NCBI RefSeq assembly: GCF_001545035.1
Contig: NZ_FCOJ02000006.1
Location: 1-64,000 of the forward strand
Length of the DNA: 64,000 bases
Direction of reading: 5' to 3'
DNA from: Caballeronia glebae
GTDB lineage: Bacteria > Pseudomonadota > Gammaproteobacteria > Burkholderiales > Burkholderiaceae
This document shows, in pieces, positions 1 to 8,445 of this stretch. The translations under genes were made by a program, and so were the position numbers. The notes under the pieces are model-generated. The model searched no databases and had not been told where the DNA came from. It was given only the letters and a program-made list of their open reading frames with translations. The first letter of the stretch is position 1, and every line of letters begins with the position of its first letter.

Positions 1-1
1 C

Positions 2-91
2 GCCGAAGCGCCGATCTTCAGCGTGGCCGACTACGGTCTCGTCGGCGATCTGTTCTCGGTCGTGCCGGAACTGGTGAAAGAGCTCGGCTAA
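2..91 (+). CDS. etfA: Electron transfer flavoprotein alpha subunit, C-terminal end (partial)
   Basis: Only the last 29 codons and the TAA stop are in the window. The residues visible (…APIFSVADYGLVGDLF…VPELVKELG) match the C-terminus of EtfA, whose C-terminal domain binds FAD. EtfAB carries electrons from acyl-CoA dehydrogenases to ETF-ubiquinone oxidoreductase. The next gene downstream is an acyl-CoA dehydrogenase, the natural electron donor, which supports the call, although an intrinsic terminator separates the two. The 5' part lies outside the window, so completeness cannot be judged. Confidence 0.85.
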   Translation, partial: AEAPIFSVADYGLVGDLFSVVPELVKELG

Positions 92-132
92 ACCGCGCCG
101 TGTGAGTCGAACACTCGCCATATAAAAAGAGG

Positions 133-164
133 AAAGGGCGCGACGAACGTTGCGCCCTTTTTTT
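133..164 (+). terminator. Intrinsic terminator after etfA
   Basis: Perfect 9-bp stem (AAAGGGCGC / GCGCCCTTT) with a 10-nt loop, running into a stretch of T. It lies about 40 bases after the etfA stop and ends about 35 bases before the next start codon, so etfA and the acyl-CoA dehydrogenase are probably separate transcription units. Confidence 0.85.
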
Positions 165-198
165 GTACCCGAATACGCGATTGGGAGGAGACAGGACC

Positions 199-1989
199 AT
201 GAGCTACCGCGCACCGGTCAAGGACATGTTGTTCGTAGTGAAGGAACTGGCGGATATCGACAGCATCGCCGCGCTGCCCGGTCACGAAGACGCGGGCTTC
301 GACACGGCGCACGCCGTCGTCGAGGAAGCCGCGCGCTTTTGCGGCGAAGTGATCGCGCCGCTGAACGTCGACGGCGACCGCAATCCCAGCGCGTGGGCGA
401 ATGGCGAGGTCACGACGACGCCCGGCTTCAAGGACGCGTTCCGTCAGTTTGCGGAAGGCGGCTGGCAAGGCGTCGTGCATCCGGCGGACTTCGGCGGCCA
501 GGGCTTGCCGAAACTCATCGCGACGCCGTGCATCGAAGCGCTGAACTCCGCGAATCTCTCTTTCGCGTTGTGTCCGCTGCTCACGGATGGCGCGATCGAG
601 GCGCTCCTCACCGCCGGCAGCGACGAGCAGAAGGCGCGCTATCTGCCGAAATTCATCACGGGCGAATGGACCGGCACGATGAATCTGACCGAGCCGCAGG
701 CCGGTTCCGATCTCGCGCTCGTGCGCACGCGCGCCGTGCCGCAAGGCGACAACACGTACAAGGTCTTCGGCACGAAGATCTTCATTACTTACGGCGAACA
801 CGACATGGCGAAGAACATCGTTCATCTCGTGCTTGCGCGCACGCCGGACGCGCCCGAAGGCGTGAAAGGCATCTCGCTTTTTCTCGTGCCGAAGTTCCTC
901 GTCAACGACGACGGCTCGCTCGGCGAGCGCAACGACGTGCACTGCGTGTCGATCGAGCACAAGCTCGGCATCAAGGCGAGCCCGACGGCCGTGCTGCAAT
1001 ACGGCGATCACGGCGGCGCGATCGGGTATTTGATCGGCGAGGAGAATCGCGGCCTCGAATACATGTTCATCATGATGAACGCGGCGCGGTTCGCGGTTGG
1101 CACGCAGGGCGTCGCGATCGCGGAGCGCGCGTATCAGCAGGCGGTTTCGTATGCGAAGGAGCGCGTGCAAAGCCGTCCCGTCGATGGCAGCGCGAAGGAG
1201 CCGGTGACGATCATCCATCATCCGGACGTGCGCCGCATGCTCTCGACGATGCGCGCCTATACCGAAGGCGCGCGCGCACTCGCTTACGTCGCGGCGGCGC
1301 ACAGCGATCTCGCGCAGGACCATCCGGATGAGGACGCGAAGAAGAGCCATCAGGCGATCTACGAATACCTCGTGCCGATCGTGAAGGGCTTTTCCACGGA
1401 AATGTCCGTCGATGTCGCGAGTCTCGGCGTGCAAGTGCATGGCGGCATGGGCTTCATCGAAGAGACGGGCGCGGCGCAGCATTATCGCGATGCGCGCATT
1501 CTGCCGATCTACGAAGGCACGACGGCGATTCAGGCGAACGACCTCATTGGCCGCAAGACCGTGCGCGATGGCGGCCGCGTGGCGCAGGCGCTGCTCGCGC
1601 AGATCGATCAAACCATCGCGGCGCTCGCCGAGGTGGATGGCCAGCCGTTCAAGTCGATGCATCGTCACTTGAGCGCGGGAAGTTTGTCGTTGGCGCGCGC
1701 GATCGAGTTCGTCGTCGCGAAGATCAAGAGCGATCCCAATGCCGTGTTCGCGGGCAGCGTGCCGTATCTGCGGCTCGCGGGCATCGTGTTGTCGGGATGG
1801 CAGATGGCGCGCGCGATGCTCGTCTCGCAAGCAAAGCGTTCGGAAGACGAGCGCTTCCATTCCGCGAAAATCGCGACGGCCGAGTTTTTCGCGGCGCACA
1901 TCCTGTCGCTTGCGCCGGGGATCGAGGCGTCGATCGTTAGCGCGAACGGCAACGAAGGCGTGCTCGCGCTGAGCGAAGATCAGTTCTGA
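199..1989 (+). CDS. Acyl-CoA dehydrogenase (FadE-like, with extra C-terminal domain)
   Basis: A 596-residue flavoprotein of the long acyl-CoA dehydrogenase type, which introduces the 2,3-double bond in the first step of fatty-acid beta-oxidation and passes electrons to ETF. The central sequence shows the family flavin/substrate region (TGEWTGTMNLTEPQAGSDLA, about residues 155-175) and the C-terminal all-helical part with VHGGMGFIEETGAAQHYRDARI (residues about 425-447 in two overlapping segments). Length near 600 rather than 380 indicates the additional C-terminal acyl-CoA dehydrogenase domain. ATG at 199 is preferred because GGGAGGAG lies about 9 bases upstream; a frame extension to 163 has no such site. 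Substrate chain length cannot be read from the sequence. The etfA end immediately upstream fits the role. Confidence 0.93.
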   Translation: MSYRAPVKDMLFVVKELADIDSIAALPGHEDAGFDTAHAVVEEAARFCGEVIAPLNVDGDRNPSAWANGEVTTTPGFKDAFRQFAEGGWQGVVHPADFGGQGLPKLIATPCIEALNSANLSFALCPLLTDGAIEALLTAGSDEQKARYLPKFITGEWTGTMNLTEPQAGSDLALVRTRAVPQGDNTYKVFGTKIFITYGEHDMAKNIVHLVLARTPDAPEGVKGISLFLVPKFLVNDDGSLGERNDVHCVSIEHKLGIKASPTAVLQYGDHGGAIGYLIGEENRGLEYMFIMMNAARFAVGTQGVAIAERAYQQAVSYAKERVQSRPVDGSAKEPVTIIHHPDVRRMLSTMRAYTEGARALAYVAAAHSDLAQDHPDEDAKKSHQAIYEYLVPIVKGFSTEMSVDVASLGVQVHGGMGFIEETGAAQHYRDARILPIYEGTTAIQANDLIGRKTVRDGGRVAQALLAQIDQTIAALAEVDGQPFKSMHRHLSAGSLSLARAIEFVVAKIKSDPNAVFAGSVPYLRLAGIVLSGWQMARAMLVSQAKRSEDERFHSAKIATAEFFAAHILSLAPGIEASIVSANGNEGVLALSEDQF

Positions 1990-2009
1990 GGGTATCTCCG
2001 CAAACGAAA

Positions 2010-2036
2010 ACGGCGCCTCGAAGGCGCCGTCTTTTT
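2010..2036. terminator. Terminator between convergent acyl-CoA dehydrogenase and dadA
   Basis: Nine-bp perfect stem ACGGCGCCT / AGGCGCCGT with a 3-nt loop, followed by CTTTTTG on the + strand. On the minus strand the stem is followed by a shorter TTTT run, so it may serve both converging genes, though the + direction is clearly stronger. Confidence 0.8.
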
Positions 2037-2049
2037 GCGATGAAGCGAA

Positions 2050-3342
2050 TTACGCGTTCGCGTATCCCGGACGCGTCTTCACGCCGACATCGCCGTAGTA
2101 GCGATGCACCGACAGATCGTCCGCACGGATCGCGGGCTGCTTGCCCGACATGAGATCTGCAAGCAATTGACCCGAACCGCACGACATCGTCCAGCCGAGC
2201 GTGCCGTGGCCCGTGTTGAGGAACAGGTTCGGCACCGGCGTGCGGCCGACGATCGGCGTGCCGTCCGGCGTCATCGGACGCAGGCCGGTCCAGAACGTGG
2301 CGCTCGCGGTGTCGCCGCCGCCCGGGAACAGGTCGTTCACGCACATTTCGAGTGTTTCGCGACGCGCCTGTTTCAGCTTCTTGTCGTAGCCGACGATTTC
2401 CGCCATGCCGCCCACGCGGATGCGGTCGTTAAAACGCGTGATCGCAATCTTGTACGTTTCGTCGAGCACGGTCGACACGGGCGCGCGATTTGCATCGACG
2501 ATCGGCGCGGTGATCGAGTAGCCCTTCAGCGGATAGACCGGAATCTTCACGAGATCGCCGAGGAGCTTCGGCGAATACGAGCCGAGCGCGACGACATACG
2601 AATCCGCCGTCACCAGTTCCTTGCCGCAATGCACGCCGGCGATGCGGCCATTGGCGAGCGCGAGCGCGTCGATCGGCGTGTTGTAGCGGAACTTGACGCC
2701 GAGCGCTTCGGCCATCGCGGCGAGGCGCGTGGTGAACATCTGGCAGTCGCCGGTTTCGTCGTTCGGCAGACGCAGCCCGCCCGTCAGCTTGTGCGACACG
2801 GCGGCAAGCGCGGGTTCGGCCTTCTTGAGTTCGTCGGCGGTGAGCAACTCGAAGGGCACGTTCGCGTCCTTCAGCACGGCGATGTCCTTGCCCGCGCCAT
2901 CGAATTGCTGCTGCGTGCGGAACAGTTGCAGCGTGCCGCCCGTGCGCCCTTCGTACGAAATGCCGGTGTCGGCGCGCAGCGCCTGCAAGCAGTCGCGGCT
3001 GTATTCGGCGAGACGGACCATGCGGCCCTTGTTCACCGTGTAGCGGTCTTGCGTGCAGTTGCGCAGCATCTGCCACATCCACTGCAACTGGTTCACCGTG
3101 CCGTCGAGACGGATCGCGAGCGGCGCGTGCTTCTCGAACATCCACTTCACGGCCTTGAGCGGCACGCCCGGCGCGGCCCACGGCGATGCATAACCCGGCG
3201 AGATCTGTCCGGCATTCGCGAAACTCGTTTCGAGCGCGGGTCCGGCTTCACGATCGATGACCGTGACTTCGTGACCGGCGCGAGCAAGGTAGTACGCGCT
3301 CGTCACGCCGACGACGCCGCTTCCGAGAATAACGATTCGCAT
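2050..3342 (-). CDS. dadA: D-amino acid dehydrogenase, small (FAD) subunit
   Basis: A 430-residue FAD enzyme that oxidatively deaminates D-amino acids, chiefly D-alanine, to the 2-oxo acid and ammonia at the inner membrane, feeding electrons to quinone. The N-terminus [20 protein letters not shown] is a Rossmann dinucleotide-binding motif (GxGxxG). The run [22 protein letters not shown] near residue 40 (given here as one family signature, split over residues 38-59) and the C-terminal [20 protein letters not shown] region are typical of DadA. A GGAG lies just upstream of the ATG. It is divergent from an Lrp-family gene; in E. coli, dad genes are under Lrp and alanine control, so regulation by the neighbour is a reasonable inference. 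No dadX racemase lies next to it. Confidence 0.95.
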   Translation of the reverse strand: MRIVILGSGVVGVTSAYYLARAGHEVTVIDREAGPALETSFANAGQISPGYASPWAAPGVPLKAVKWMFEKHAPLAIRLDGTVNQLQWMWQMLRNCTQDRYTVNKGRMVRLAEYSRDCLQALRADTGISYEGRTGGTLQLFRTQQQFDGAGKDIAVLKDANVPFELLTADELKKAEPALAAVSHKLTGGLRLPNDETGDCQMFTTRLAAMAEALGVKFRYNTPIDALALANGRIAGVHCGKELVTADSYVVALGSYSPKLLGDLVKIPVYPLKGYSITAPIVDANRAPVSTVLDETYKIAITRFNDRIRVGGMAEIVGYDKKLKQARRETLEMCVNDLFPGGGDTASATFWTGLRPMTPDGTPIVGRTPVPNLFLNTGHGTLGWTMSCGSGQLLADLMSGKQPAIRADDLSVHRYYGDVGVKTRPGYANA

Positions 3343-3494
3343 GTGATCTCCGTCCAGATTCGTGAAACTTCCGTCTGCTCGCGCTATAAGCTGATCGACG
3401 CGACAAACTGAAGCTCGTATAGTGTTATCGACTATGGTATGGACTTCGAGGCAGTTTTAGTTATTGTATTTGGTCGATTTTCAGGAAATAACTA

Positions 3495-3983
3495 ATGCGA
3501 ACACAGCGAAATCCGGTCCGCACACTCGACAAGCTCGACCACAAGATTTTGAACATTCTTCAGGAAGACGGGCGCATCGCGATGAAGGACCTGGCGGAGC
3601 GCGTCGGACTGTCCGTTACGCCGTGCATCGAGCGTGTGAAGCGCATGGAGCGCGACGGCGTCATCCTGGGCTATTACGCGCGCGTGAATCCGACCGAGCT
3701 GGGTGCGGCGCTGCTCGTGTTCGTCGAGATCACGCTGGATCACAAAAGCGGGAACATGTTCGAGCAATTCCGGCGCGAAGTGCAGAAGATTCCCGAAGTG
3801 CTCGAATGTCATCTCGTGTCGGGCGATTTCGACTACCTGATCAAGGCGCGGATCGGCGAGATGGCGGACTATCGCAAGCTGCTCGGGGACATCCTGCTGC
3901 AATTGCCCGGCGCGGTGCAGTCGAAGAGCTACGTGGTAATGGAGGAAATCAAGGAGACGCTGAAGATTCTCGTCGAGACGTGA
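3495..3983 (+). CDS. lrp: Lrp/AsnC-family leucine-responsive regulator
   Basis: A 162-residue feast/famine regulator: N-terminal winged helix (LDKLDHKILNILQEDGRIAM… with the recognition helix around LSVTPCIERVKRME, residues about 10-60) followed by the RAM/AsnC ligand-binding domain (about residues 75-150, with VSGDFDYLI). Such proteins form octamers and respond to leucine, alanine or other amino acids. It is divergent from dadA across a 152-bp intergenic region that contains a short inverted repeat (ATAGT-N7-ACTAT, 3419-3435), so it probably controls dadA and itself. The identity is close to the global Lrp of Gram-negatives; whether it is global or local here cannot be decided from sequence alone. 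Confidence 0.92.
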   Translation: MRTQRNPVRTLDKLDHKILNILQEDGRIAMKDLAERVGLSVTPCIERVKRMERDGVILGYYARVNPTELGAALLVFVEITLDHKSGNMFEQFRREVQKIPEVLECHLVSGDFDYLIKARIGEMADYRKLLGDILLQLPGAVQSKSYVVMEEIKETLKILVET

Positions 3984-4008
3984 TTTTCCGCTTGCGACGA
4001 AGCCATGA

Positions 4009-4028
4009 TACTGTATATTTATACAGTA
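4009..4028 (+). promoter_or_regulatory. LexA (SOS) box overlapping a promoter
   Basis: TACTGTATATTTATACAGTA matches the classical LexA consensus (CTGT-N8-ACAG with AT-rich centre) at 19 of 20 positions as I recall the consensus. A -35-like TTGCGA (3992-3997) sits 16 bp from TATATT (4014-4019), which lies inside the box, so LexA binding would block the promoter. The start codon of the radical-SAM gene is 24 bases downstream. Confidence 0.88.
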
Positions 4029-4051
4029 TTAATTGTGGGATTTTTGTCGCA

Positions 4052-5179
4052 ATGTCATCGCCGGATCGTGAATATCCTGTCGCGCCGCCCGCTCCGTTGA
4101 AGGGGCGCGGCGCGGTCACGAATGTCCAGGGCCGCTACGAGAAAGACGAGCGCGAGCGTGTCGACGACGGCTGGCTGCATGCCACGGACGCGGAGAACGA
4201 AAGCGCGCCGCCGCTGCGCACGCAGGTGTTCGAGGAGCGCGCGAAAACCATCCTTACGCGCAACAGTTCGCCGGACATCCCGTTTTCCGTTTCGCTCAAT
4301 CCTTATCGCGGATGCGAGCACGGCTGCATCTACTGTTTCGCGCGGCCCACGCACAGCTATCTCGGGCTCTCGCCCGGACTCGATTTCGAAAGCCGCATTT
4401 ACGCGAAGATCAACGCGCCCGAATTGCTCGAACGCGAACTGGCGAAGCCGAACTACGAGCCCGAGCCGATCGCGCTGGGCGTCAACACGGACGCGTATCA
4501 GCCGGTCGAACGCGATCTTCAACTCACGCGGCGCGTCATTCGGGTGCTGCACGACTGTGGCCATCCGTTCGCGGCGATCACGAAGAGTTCGTTGATCGAG
4601 CGCGACATCGACCTGCTCGCGCCGATGGCCGAGCGCGGCCAGATGATGGCGGCGATCACCGTCACCACGCTCGATGCCGATATCGCACGCACGCTGGAGC
4701 CGCGCGCGGCCACGCCGTCGCGACGTCTGCGCACGATTCGCACGCTTGCCGAAGCGGGCATTCCGGTGGGCGTGAGCATCGCGCCGGTCATTCCGTTCGT
4801 GACGGAACCGGACATGGAGCGTGTTCTGGAAGCGTGCGCCGAGGCGGGTGCGACGAGCGCGAGCTATATCGTGCTGCGTCTGCCGTGGGAAGTCGCGCCG
4901 CTCTTCAAGGACTGGCTCGCCGCCCATTTCCCCGACCGCGCGGAGCGGGTGATGAGCCGCGTGCGCGACATGCGCGGCGGCAAGGATTACGACTCGAATT
5001 TCGCGACGCGCATGAAAGGCGAGGGCTTGTGGGCCGACATGCTGAAACAGCGTTTCCAGAAGGCAACGAAGCGACTTGGCCTGAACGCGCGACAGCGCGG
5101 CATTCTCGATATGTCCGAGTTTCAGCGGCCCGCGCAACGAGCGTCGCCGCCGCCCAGCCCGCAACTCGATCTATTTTGA
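4052..5179 (+). CDS. PA0069-family radical SAM protein (SplB-like), LexA-box controlled
   Basis: A 375-residue radical-SAM protein. The iron-sulfur motif is C88-x3-C92-x2-C95 (RGCEHGCIYCFARPTH), placed after a basic N-terminal segment. This architecture matches the Pseudomonas PA0069/mycobacterial Rv2578c group, annotated as related to spore photoproduct lyase; the reaction is not established. The open frame extends upstream, but the start at 4052 is chosen because it begins the conserved family N-terminus and follows the LexA box and promoter. From memory, PA0069 belongs to the LexA regulon of Pseudomonas aeruginosa, so the box here supports a conserved role in the DNA-damage response. It stands alone: the next gene is on the other strand and ends 5 bases after its stop. 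Confidence 0.88.
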   Translation: MSSPDREYPVAPPAPLKGRGAVTNVQGRYEKDERERVDDGWLHATDAENESAPPLRTQVFEERAKTILTRNSSPDIPFSVSLNPYRGCEHGCIYCFARPTHSYLGLSPGLDFESRIYAKINAPELLERELAKPNYEPEPIALGVNTDAYQPVERDLQLTRRVIRVLHDCGHPFAAITKSSLIERDIDLLAPMAERGQMMAAITVTTLDADIARTLEPRAATPSRRLRTIRTLAEAGIPVGVSIAPVIPFVTEPDMERVLEACAEAGATSASYIVLRLPWEVAPLFKDWLAAHFPDRAERVMSRVRDMRGGKDYDSNFATRMKGEGLWADMLKQRFQKATKRLGLNARQRGILDMSEFQRPAQRASPPPSPQLDLF

Positions 5180-5183
5180 CGTT

Positions 5184-5687
5184 TTATTGCGACAGGGTTT
5201 TCGCCGCTTCGACCTGGCTTTCGAAATAGGTCTGGAACGTGAGCGCGAGACCGGTCATCAGCAGGAATGCGCCGAACAGCAGCGAAAAGATCACGACGAA
5301 GATGACCGTCCAGCCGGAGTTGCTGCTGCGGCCCGTGTGCGCGTTGAATTGCGCGTCCCATTTGGCGTCGGGCCGCAGGCCGTACACGATGGCCGAAAGG
5401 AACGCCGCGAGCAGCGAAACCGCGCCGGGAAACGCCAGCACCCAGCCGAGAATCGAGGTGCGCTCCGTCTCGGCGAGCAGCAGAAAGCCGAACGCGCCCA
5501 TGACGATGCCCACGATATGCGCCCAGCCGTACTTGTCGCGCATGCCATACAGATAGAAGCGATGCAGGCCGATATAGCCGAACAGAAACGCCAGCGCGGC
5601 GGTCAGCGTTTTCGAGCGGAAGTACGGCGGAACAGGCTTGCCGGCCGGCTTCGAGCCGGATTGCGTGGCGATGGACGAGGAAGTCAT
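5184..5687 (-). CDS. TM2-domain membrane protein
   Basis: A 167-residue predicted inner-membrane protein. After a polar N-terminus the TM2 signature appears at about residues 25-65 (LTAALAFLFGYIGLHRFYLY, then a Gly-rich second helix), with two further hydrophobic segments (about 75-100 and 130-155). TM2 proteins are widespread, and their bacterial function is poorly defined. The frame stays open upstream to 6206, but that extension overlaps rpsP on the opposite strand, so the ATG at 5687 is preferred; the ribosome-binding site there is weak. It is the only gene in its unit and converges with the radical-SAM gene. Confidence 0.75.
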   Translation of the reverse strand: MTSSSIATQSGSKPAGKPVPPYFRSKTLTAALAFLFGYIGLHRFYLYGMRDKYGWAHIVGIVMGAFGFLLLAETERTSILGWVLAFPGAVSLLAAFLSAIVYGLRPDAKWDAQFNAHTGRSSNSGWTVIFVVIFSLLFGAFLLMTGLALTFQTYFESQVEAAKTLSQ

Positions 5688-5870
5688 CAGCGAAAGCGGT
5701 GGTGGGAAGAGGCGGAAGCCGCTTGGCGAGCCGGCGTTGGTCCGCCATTTTAAGCCCACGGCCGGGCGCGCCACCATTGACGTCGCCGCATCGGCGCGAT
5801 TTTCGGTATCAGGAAAACGCGTCGAATTCGTGCCGAACGTCACGTGACATCCAAAAAATGCGTTAAGTGT

Positions 5871-5899
5871 TTGGTAGGGCGTCGGAATCCAGCTATAAT
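5871..5899 (+). promoter_or_regulatory. Sigma-70 promoter of the rpsP operon
   Basis: TTGGTA (5871-5876), 17-bp spacer, TATAAT (5894-5899). A perfect -10 with a good -35 is expected for a highly expressed ribosomal-protein operon. The rpsP start codon is 46 bases downstream of the -10. Confidence 0.8.
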
Positions 5900-5945
5900 C
5901 GCCTGTTCTCGTTGTTCCGAACCCCCGGTTTTCAAGGATTTCAGC

Positions 5946-6200
5946 ATGGTCATCATCCGCTTGGCTCGTGGCGGCTCGAAGAAGCGCCCGTTTTACAACA
6001 TCGTTGCAACCGATTCGCGTAGCCGCCGTGACGGCCGCTTCATCGAGCGCGTTGGTTTCTACAACCCGGTCGCGACCAAGGGCGAATCGCTGCGTATCGC
6101 GCAAGATCGCCTGACGTACTGGCAAGGCGTTGGCGCGCAACTGTCGCCGACGGTCCAGCGTCTCGTCAAGCAAGCTCAGCAAGCCCAGCCGGCTGCTTGA
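5946..6200 (+). CDS. rpsP: 30S ribosomal protein S16
   Basis: An 84-residue protein with the S16 hallmark [20 protein letters not shown] at its start and the following conserved [15 protein letters not shown] stretch. S16 binds 16S rRNA in the 5' domain during 30S assembly. AAGGAT lies 6 bases before the ATG. It heads the conserved rpsP-rimM-trmD-rplS operon behind a strong promoter. Length and sequence are normal for the family. Confidence 0.98.
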   Translation: MVIIRLARGGSKKRPFYNIVATDSRSRRDGRFIERVGFYNPVATKGESLRIAQDRLTYWQGVGAQLSPTVQRLVKQAQQAQPAA

Positions 6201-6254
6201 GCGCACTGCGTCGACACCGTATCAACTGCTTGAAACCTGCCCAAAGGTTCGCCG

Positions 6255-6989
6255 ATGTCCGCTCGCGATTCTGAATCCGGCCGCGCATCGGAAAACATCG
6301 GCCGAACGAAGCCGGGGCAAGATGAAGGCTCCGCCACGTTTGGCGCGTTCGTCCGCAAGCCGGGCGCGCGCCGCGTGGCGGGCGACGTTTCGAGCGCCGA
6401 AAGCGGCAACGACCAGCCAGAGGCAGTGATCGAGCAGGTCGAGGCTTTGCCTGAAGACGCCGTCGAAGTCGGCTTCATCGTCGATTCTTACGGTCTCAAG
6501 GGTTGGGTCAAGATCGTGCCGCACGCGAACGGCAAGCAGGGCGGCGACGCGCTGCTGAGCGCCAGACGCTGGTGGCTCGTCAAAGGCCGCGATCGCAAGT
6601 CCGCGCGCTGTCTGCAGTCGAAAGTGCACGCCGATACCATCGTCGCGCGCATTGCCGGCTGCGACGACCGCGATGCGGCGCTCGCGCTGAAGGGTCATAC
6701 GGTGAATATCGCGCGTAGCGATTTCCCGAGGCTCGACAGCGACGACGAATTCTACTGGGTCGATCTGATCGGCCTCGATGTCGAAAATGAAGCAGGCGTT
6801 GCGCTTGGCCGCGTCGCCGATCTGATCGACAACGGCGCGCATTCCATCCTGCGGATCGAGTATCCGGGCACGGACAAGGATGGCAAGCCCGTCACCGAAG
6901 AGCGGCTCATTCCGTTCGTCGGCGTATATGTGAAGACGGTGGACCGGGCGGCGAAGCGTATCGTCGTCGACTGGGACGCCGATTTTTGA
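6255..6989 (+). CDS. rimM: Ribosome maturation factor RimM (long N-terminal extension)
   Basis: A 244-residue protein. The RimM N-terminal barrel begins near residue 70 ([20 protein letters not shown]) and the PRC-barrel domain near residue 160 ([17 protein letters not shown]), ending in VDWDADF. RimM acts in maturation of the 3' domain of 16S rRNA and binds S19. The first ~68 residues are polar, Ser/Glu/Gly-rich and probably disordered; typical RimM proteins are 165-185 residues, so this tail is an extension of the kind seen in Burkholderia. A start internal to the frame is possible but no in-frame ATG occurs close to the conserved domain. Second gene of the rpsP operon. Confidence 0.95.
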   Translation: MSARDSESGRASENIGRTKPGQDEGSATFGAFVRKPGARRVAGDVSSAESGNDQPEAVIEQVEALPEDAVEVGFIVDSYGLKGWVKIVPHANGKQGGDALLSARRWWLVKGRDRKSARCLQSKVHADTIVARIAGCDDRDAALALKGHTVNIARSDFPRLDSDDEFYWVDLIGLDVENEAGVALGRVADLIDNGAHSILRIEYPGTDKDGKPVTEERLIPFVGVYVKTVDRAAKRIVVDWDADF

Positions 6990-7014
6990 ACATCGGCACG
7001 TTACGGAGAGAGCG

Positions 7015-7785
7015 ATGCAGTTCGATGTCGTGACGCTCTTTCCCGAAATGTTTCGCGCGCTGACCGACTGGGGCATTACCAGCCGGGCGGTGAAGCAGGA
7101 GCGGTTCGGTCTGCGCACGTGGAATCCGCGCGATTTCACTACGGACAACTACCGCAACGTCGACGATCGCCCGTACGGCGGCGGCCCCGGCATGGTCATG
7201 CTGGCGCGCCCGCTGGAAGACGCGATCCACGCGGCGAAGGCTGCGCAGCGCGAGCAGGGCATTGCGTCGACGCGCGTCGTGATGATGTCGCCGCAAGGTG
7301 CGAAACTGGATCACGATCGCGTGATGCGCCTGGCGCAAGATCCCGGTCTCGTGTTGCTGTGCGGCCGTTACGAAGCGATCGACCAGCGCCTGATCGACCG
7401 CGAAGTGGACGAAGAAGTAAGCCTCGGCGACTTCGTGCTATCCGGCGGAGAACTCCCCGCGATGGCGCTGATGGACGCCGTAGTGCGCCAGTTGCCGGGC
7501 GTGCTGAACGACGCGCAGTCGGCGGTGCAGGACAGTTTCGTCGACGTGTTGCTCGATTGTCCGCACTACACGCGTCCGGAAGAGTACGACGGCGTGCGTG
7601 TTCCCGATGTGCTGCTCGGCGGCCATCACAAGGAAATCGACGCGTGGCGTAGGCGCGAAGCATTGCGCAACACATTCAGCAAGCGGCCCGATCTGATCGA
7701 GCGGGCCCGCAGAAGCAAGATGTTGAGCCGTGCCGACGAGGCGTGGCTCGCAGAACTCGCGAAGAACGCGTCGAAGCCTGCATAG
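7015..7785 (+). CDS. trmD: tRNA (guanine37-N1)-methyltransferase
   Basis: A 256-residue SPOUT methyltransferase that makes m1G37 in tRNAs with G36, preventing +1 frameshifting. The start [13 protein letters not shown], the [11 protein letters not shown] loop (about residue 58), the knot segments [11 protein letters not shown] and [13 protein letters not shown] (about residues 115-150) and the C-terminal helical domain are all present. It follows rimM by 25 bases, with GGAGAG before the ATG. Full family length. Confidence 0.98.
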   Translation: MQFDVVTLFPEMFRALTDWGITSRAVKQERFGLRTWNPRDFTTDNYRNVDDRPYGGGPGMVMLARPLEDAIHAAKAAQREQGIASTRVVMMSPQGAKLDHDRVMRLAQDPGLVLLCGRYEAIDQRLIDREVDEEVSLGDFVLSGGELPAMALMDAVVRQLPGVLNDAQSAVQDSFVDVLLDCPHYTRPEEYDGVRVPDVLLGGHHKEIDAWRRREALRNTFSKRPDLIERARRSKMLSRADEAWLAELAKNASKPA

Positions 7786-7914
7786 GTTTCGAGCGGACGA
7801 GCGGGAAAATGGGGGCGTCGAGTGGTATCGGCACCTGAAGCAAACCCATCCTCTACCGGGGCCTGACTCAGTTCAAGGCACACAACTCCGGCAAGATGGC
7901 ACAAGGAGTCAGTA

Positions 7915-8301
7915 ATGAATCTGATTGAGCAACTCGAGAAGGAAGAGATCGCACGCGTTCTGGGCGAGAAGAGCATCCCCGACTTCGCGCCGGGCGATAC
8001 CGTCATCGTCAACGTGAACGTGGTCGAAGGCACGCGCAAGCGTGTTCAGGCTTACGAAGGCGTCGTCATCGCCAAGCGTAACCGTGGCCTGAACTCGAAC
8101 TTCATCGTCCGCAAGATCTCGTCGGGCGAAGGCGTCGAGCGTACGTTCCAGACCTACTCGCCGCTGCTCGCGAGCATCGTCGTGAAGCGTCGTGGCGATG
8201 TTCGTCGCGCGAAGCTCTACTACCTGCGCGAGCGTTCGGGCAAGTCGGCTCGAATCAAGGAAAAGCTGGTGTTCAAGAGCAAGCCTGCTTCCGCAGAGTA
8301 A
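7915..8301 (+). CDS. rplS: 50S ribosomal protein L19
   Basis: A 128-residue ribosomal protein at the 30S-50S interface. The sequence [20 protein letters not shown] and [20 protein letters not shown] is diagnostic of L19. AAGGAG lies 8 bases before the ATG. It is the last gene of the rpsP operon and is followed by a strong intrinsic terminator. The 129-base gap after trmD is longer than the other gaps in the operon. Confidence 0.98.
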   Translation: MNLIEQLEKEEIARVLGEKSIPDFAPGDTVIVNVNVVEGTRKRVQAYEGVVIAKRNRGLNSNFIVRKISSGEGVERTFQTYSPLLASIVVKRRGDVRRAKLYYLRERSGKSARIKEKLVFKSKPASAE

Positions 8302-8324
8302 ATTCTTGGCCAGACGCAGTACGG

Positions 8325-8352
8325 AAAAAGCACCCTCGCGGGTGCTTTTTTC
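8325..8352 (+). terminator. Terminator of the rpsP-rimM-trmD-rplS operon
   Basis: Eleven-bp stem AAAAAGCACCC / GGGTGCTTTTT with the stable tetraloop TCGC and a T-rich tail, 24 bases after the rplS stop. The A-rich 5' arm mirrors the T-run, so it may also act on the minus strand. Confidence 0.9.
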
Positions 8353-8445
8353 TTTGGTGTGTTCAAATTGAGGCTTCGACAGCCCGACTCCCGACCCGTG
8401 TCCACCGGAAAGACTTCGACTCCCCGCATTCTCGAACCCGAAAAG

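Noticed and set aside
88..1899. Open frame of 603 codons on the minus strand opposite the acyl-CoA dehydrogenase
   Set aside because: Antisense shadow with typical Arg/His composition and no recognisable domain.
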